From: Terriglobales bacterium
GTDB lineage: Bacteria > Acidobacteriota > Terriglobia > Terriglobales > Acidobacteriaceae
NCBI GenBank assembly: GCA_035764005.1
Contig: DASTZZ010000097.1
Span: 1-44,646, forward strand
Length of the DNA stretch: 44,646 nt
Direction of reading: 5' to 3'
Below the pieces are notes generated by a model. It was not told the origin of the DNA and did no database searches. It was given only the letters and a program-made list of their open reading frames with translations. Both the position numbers and the translations under genes were made by a program. This document shows positions 44,529 to 44,646 of this stretch, one piece after another (the stretch's first letter is position 1; each line of letters opens with the position of its first letter).

Positions 44529-44646
44529 ATGAGTTCTTCTGATTCAGCCTTTATTACCGCCCTGGCTGCGCGTCCGGTTTTGTGTGACGGCGCGATGGGG
44601 ACCCTTCTGTATTCCAAGGGCATTTTCATTAACCGCTGTTATGACG
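44529..44646 (+). CDS. Homocysteine S-methyltransferase domain protein (partial, N-terminus only)
   Basis: The reading frame starts at ATG 44529 and is open to the right edge. The visible 39 residues contain RPVLCDGAMGTLLYSKG, the hallmark of the homocysteine S-methyltransferase domain of MetH and of the bifunctional HMT/methylenetetrahydrofolate reductase proteins; the following IFINRCYD fits the latter group. The domain transfers a methyl group to homocysteine to make methionine. It lies about 200 bases from the divergent DinB gene. Only the N-terminus is in the window, so the exact type is undecided. Confidence 0.8.
   Translation, partial: MSSSDSAFITALAARPVLCDGAMGTLLYSKGIFINRCYD

Overview
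The window looks like a chromosomal segment of a soil-type Acidobacteriota (Terriglobales/Koribacter-like) bacterium. This is inferred from family content and style, not from any database hit: a GyrB with a charged C-terminal insertion, dispersed TGTCATTCCGAACG-type inverted repeats, a fused MDR/Gfo-Idh oxidoreductase, a PAP2-Wzi fusion, an HTTM-DCC fusion, Gram-negative outer-membrane export genes and type IV pseudopilins. No rRNA, tRNA, insertion sequence or CRISPR array was seen.

Layout. (1) 1-865, minus strand: a 48-residue exported peptide gene followed by a multi-pass membrane protein that runs off the left edge. Three AGTAAC/GTTACT inverted repeats lie around them. (2) 1221-3937: gyrB and its terminator. 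(3) 3998-7113, minus: serA and a class V aminotransferase, which together could cover the first two steps of serine synthesis, separated by a dispersed inverted repeat. (4) 7284-8823: an EamA/DMT-type permease and a small secreted protein. (5) 8873-11005, minus: a two-domain oxidoreductase. (6) 11006-11894: a long non-coding stretch holding two different ordered repeat arrays, a helically phased ATCTCAT array and a 23-bp-period array of GGCGTTAACGCC palindromes. (7) 11895-33780: a large Wzx/Wzy-type exopolysaccharide or capsule locus. (8) 33917-35788: a small NTF2-like lipoprotein and a GT-C membrane protein. (9) 35865-39882, minus: a four-gene minor pseudopilin operon (FimT/GspH, PilV, PilW, PilX types) ending in a strong terminator. 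(10) 40136-44646: HTTM-DCC protein, degenerate CPBP protein, secreted esterase, DinB protein and the start of a homocysteine S-methyltransferase.

The polysaccharide locus has most of the expected machinery. Export and assembly are covered by a Wza-like outer-membrane protein with about seven SLBB repeats, a PAP2-Wzi fusion, a Wzz-type chain-length protein without a kinase domain, a Wzx flippase and a Wzy-like polymerase. Chain building is covered by two GT2 enzymes, one GT4 enzyme, two methyltransferases, GalE and two phosphoglycosyl transferase-type initiators. One initiator has lost the catalytic aspartate. A gmhA-hddA-hddC-HAD set would supply GDP-D-glycero-alpha-D-manno-heptose, with the HAD protein a candidate stand-in for GmhB. 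Between about 18 and 27 kb the sequence is visibly less GC-rich and three genes are on the opposite strand, which fits a repertoire exchanged by horizontal transfer.

The observations most worth following are the two regulatory arrays ahead of the polysaccharide locus, the exported Cys-rich peptide with its repeated operator-like palindromes, the PAP2-Wzi fusion, and the Asp-to-Thr change in the second sugar transferase.
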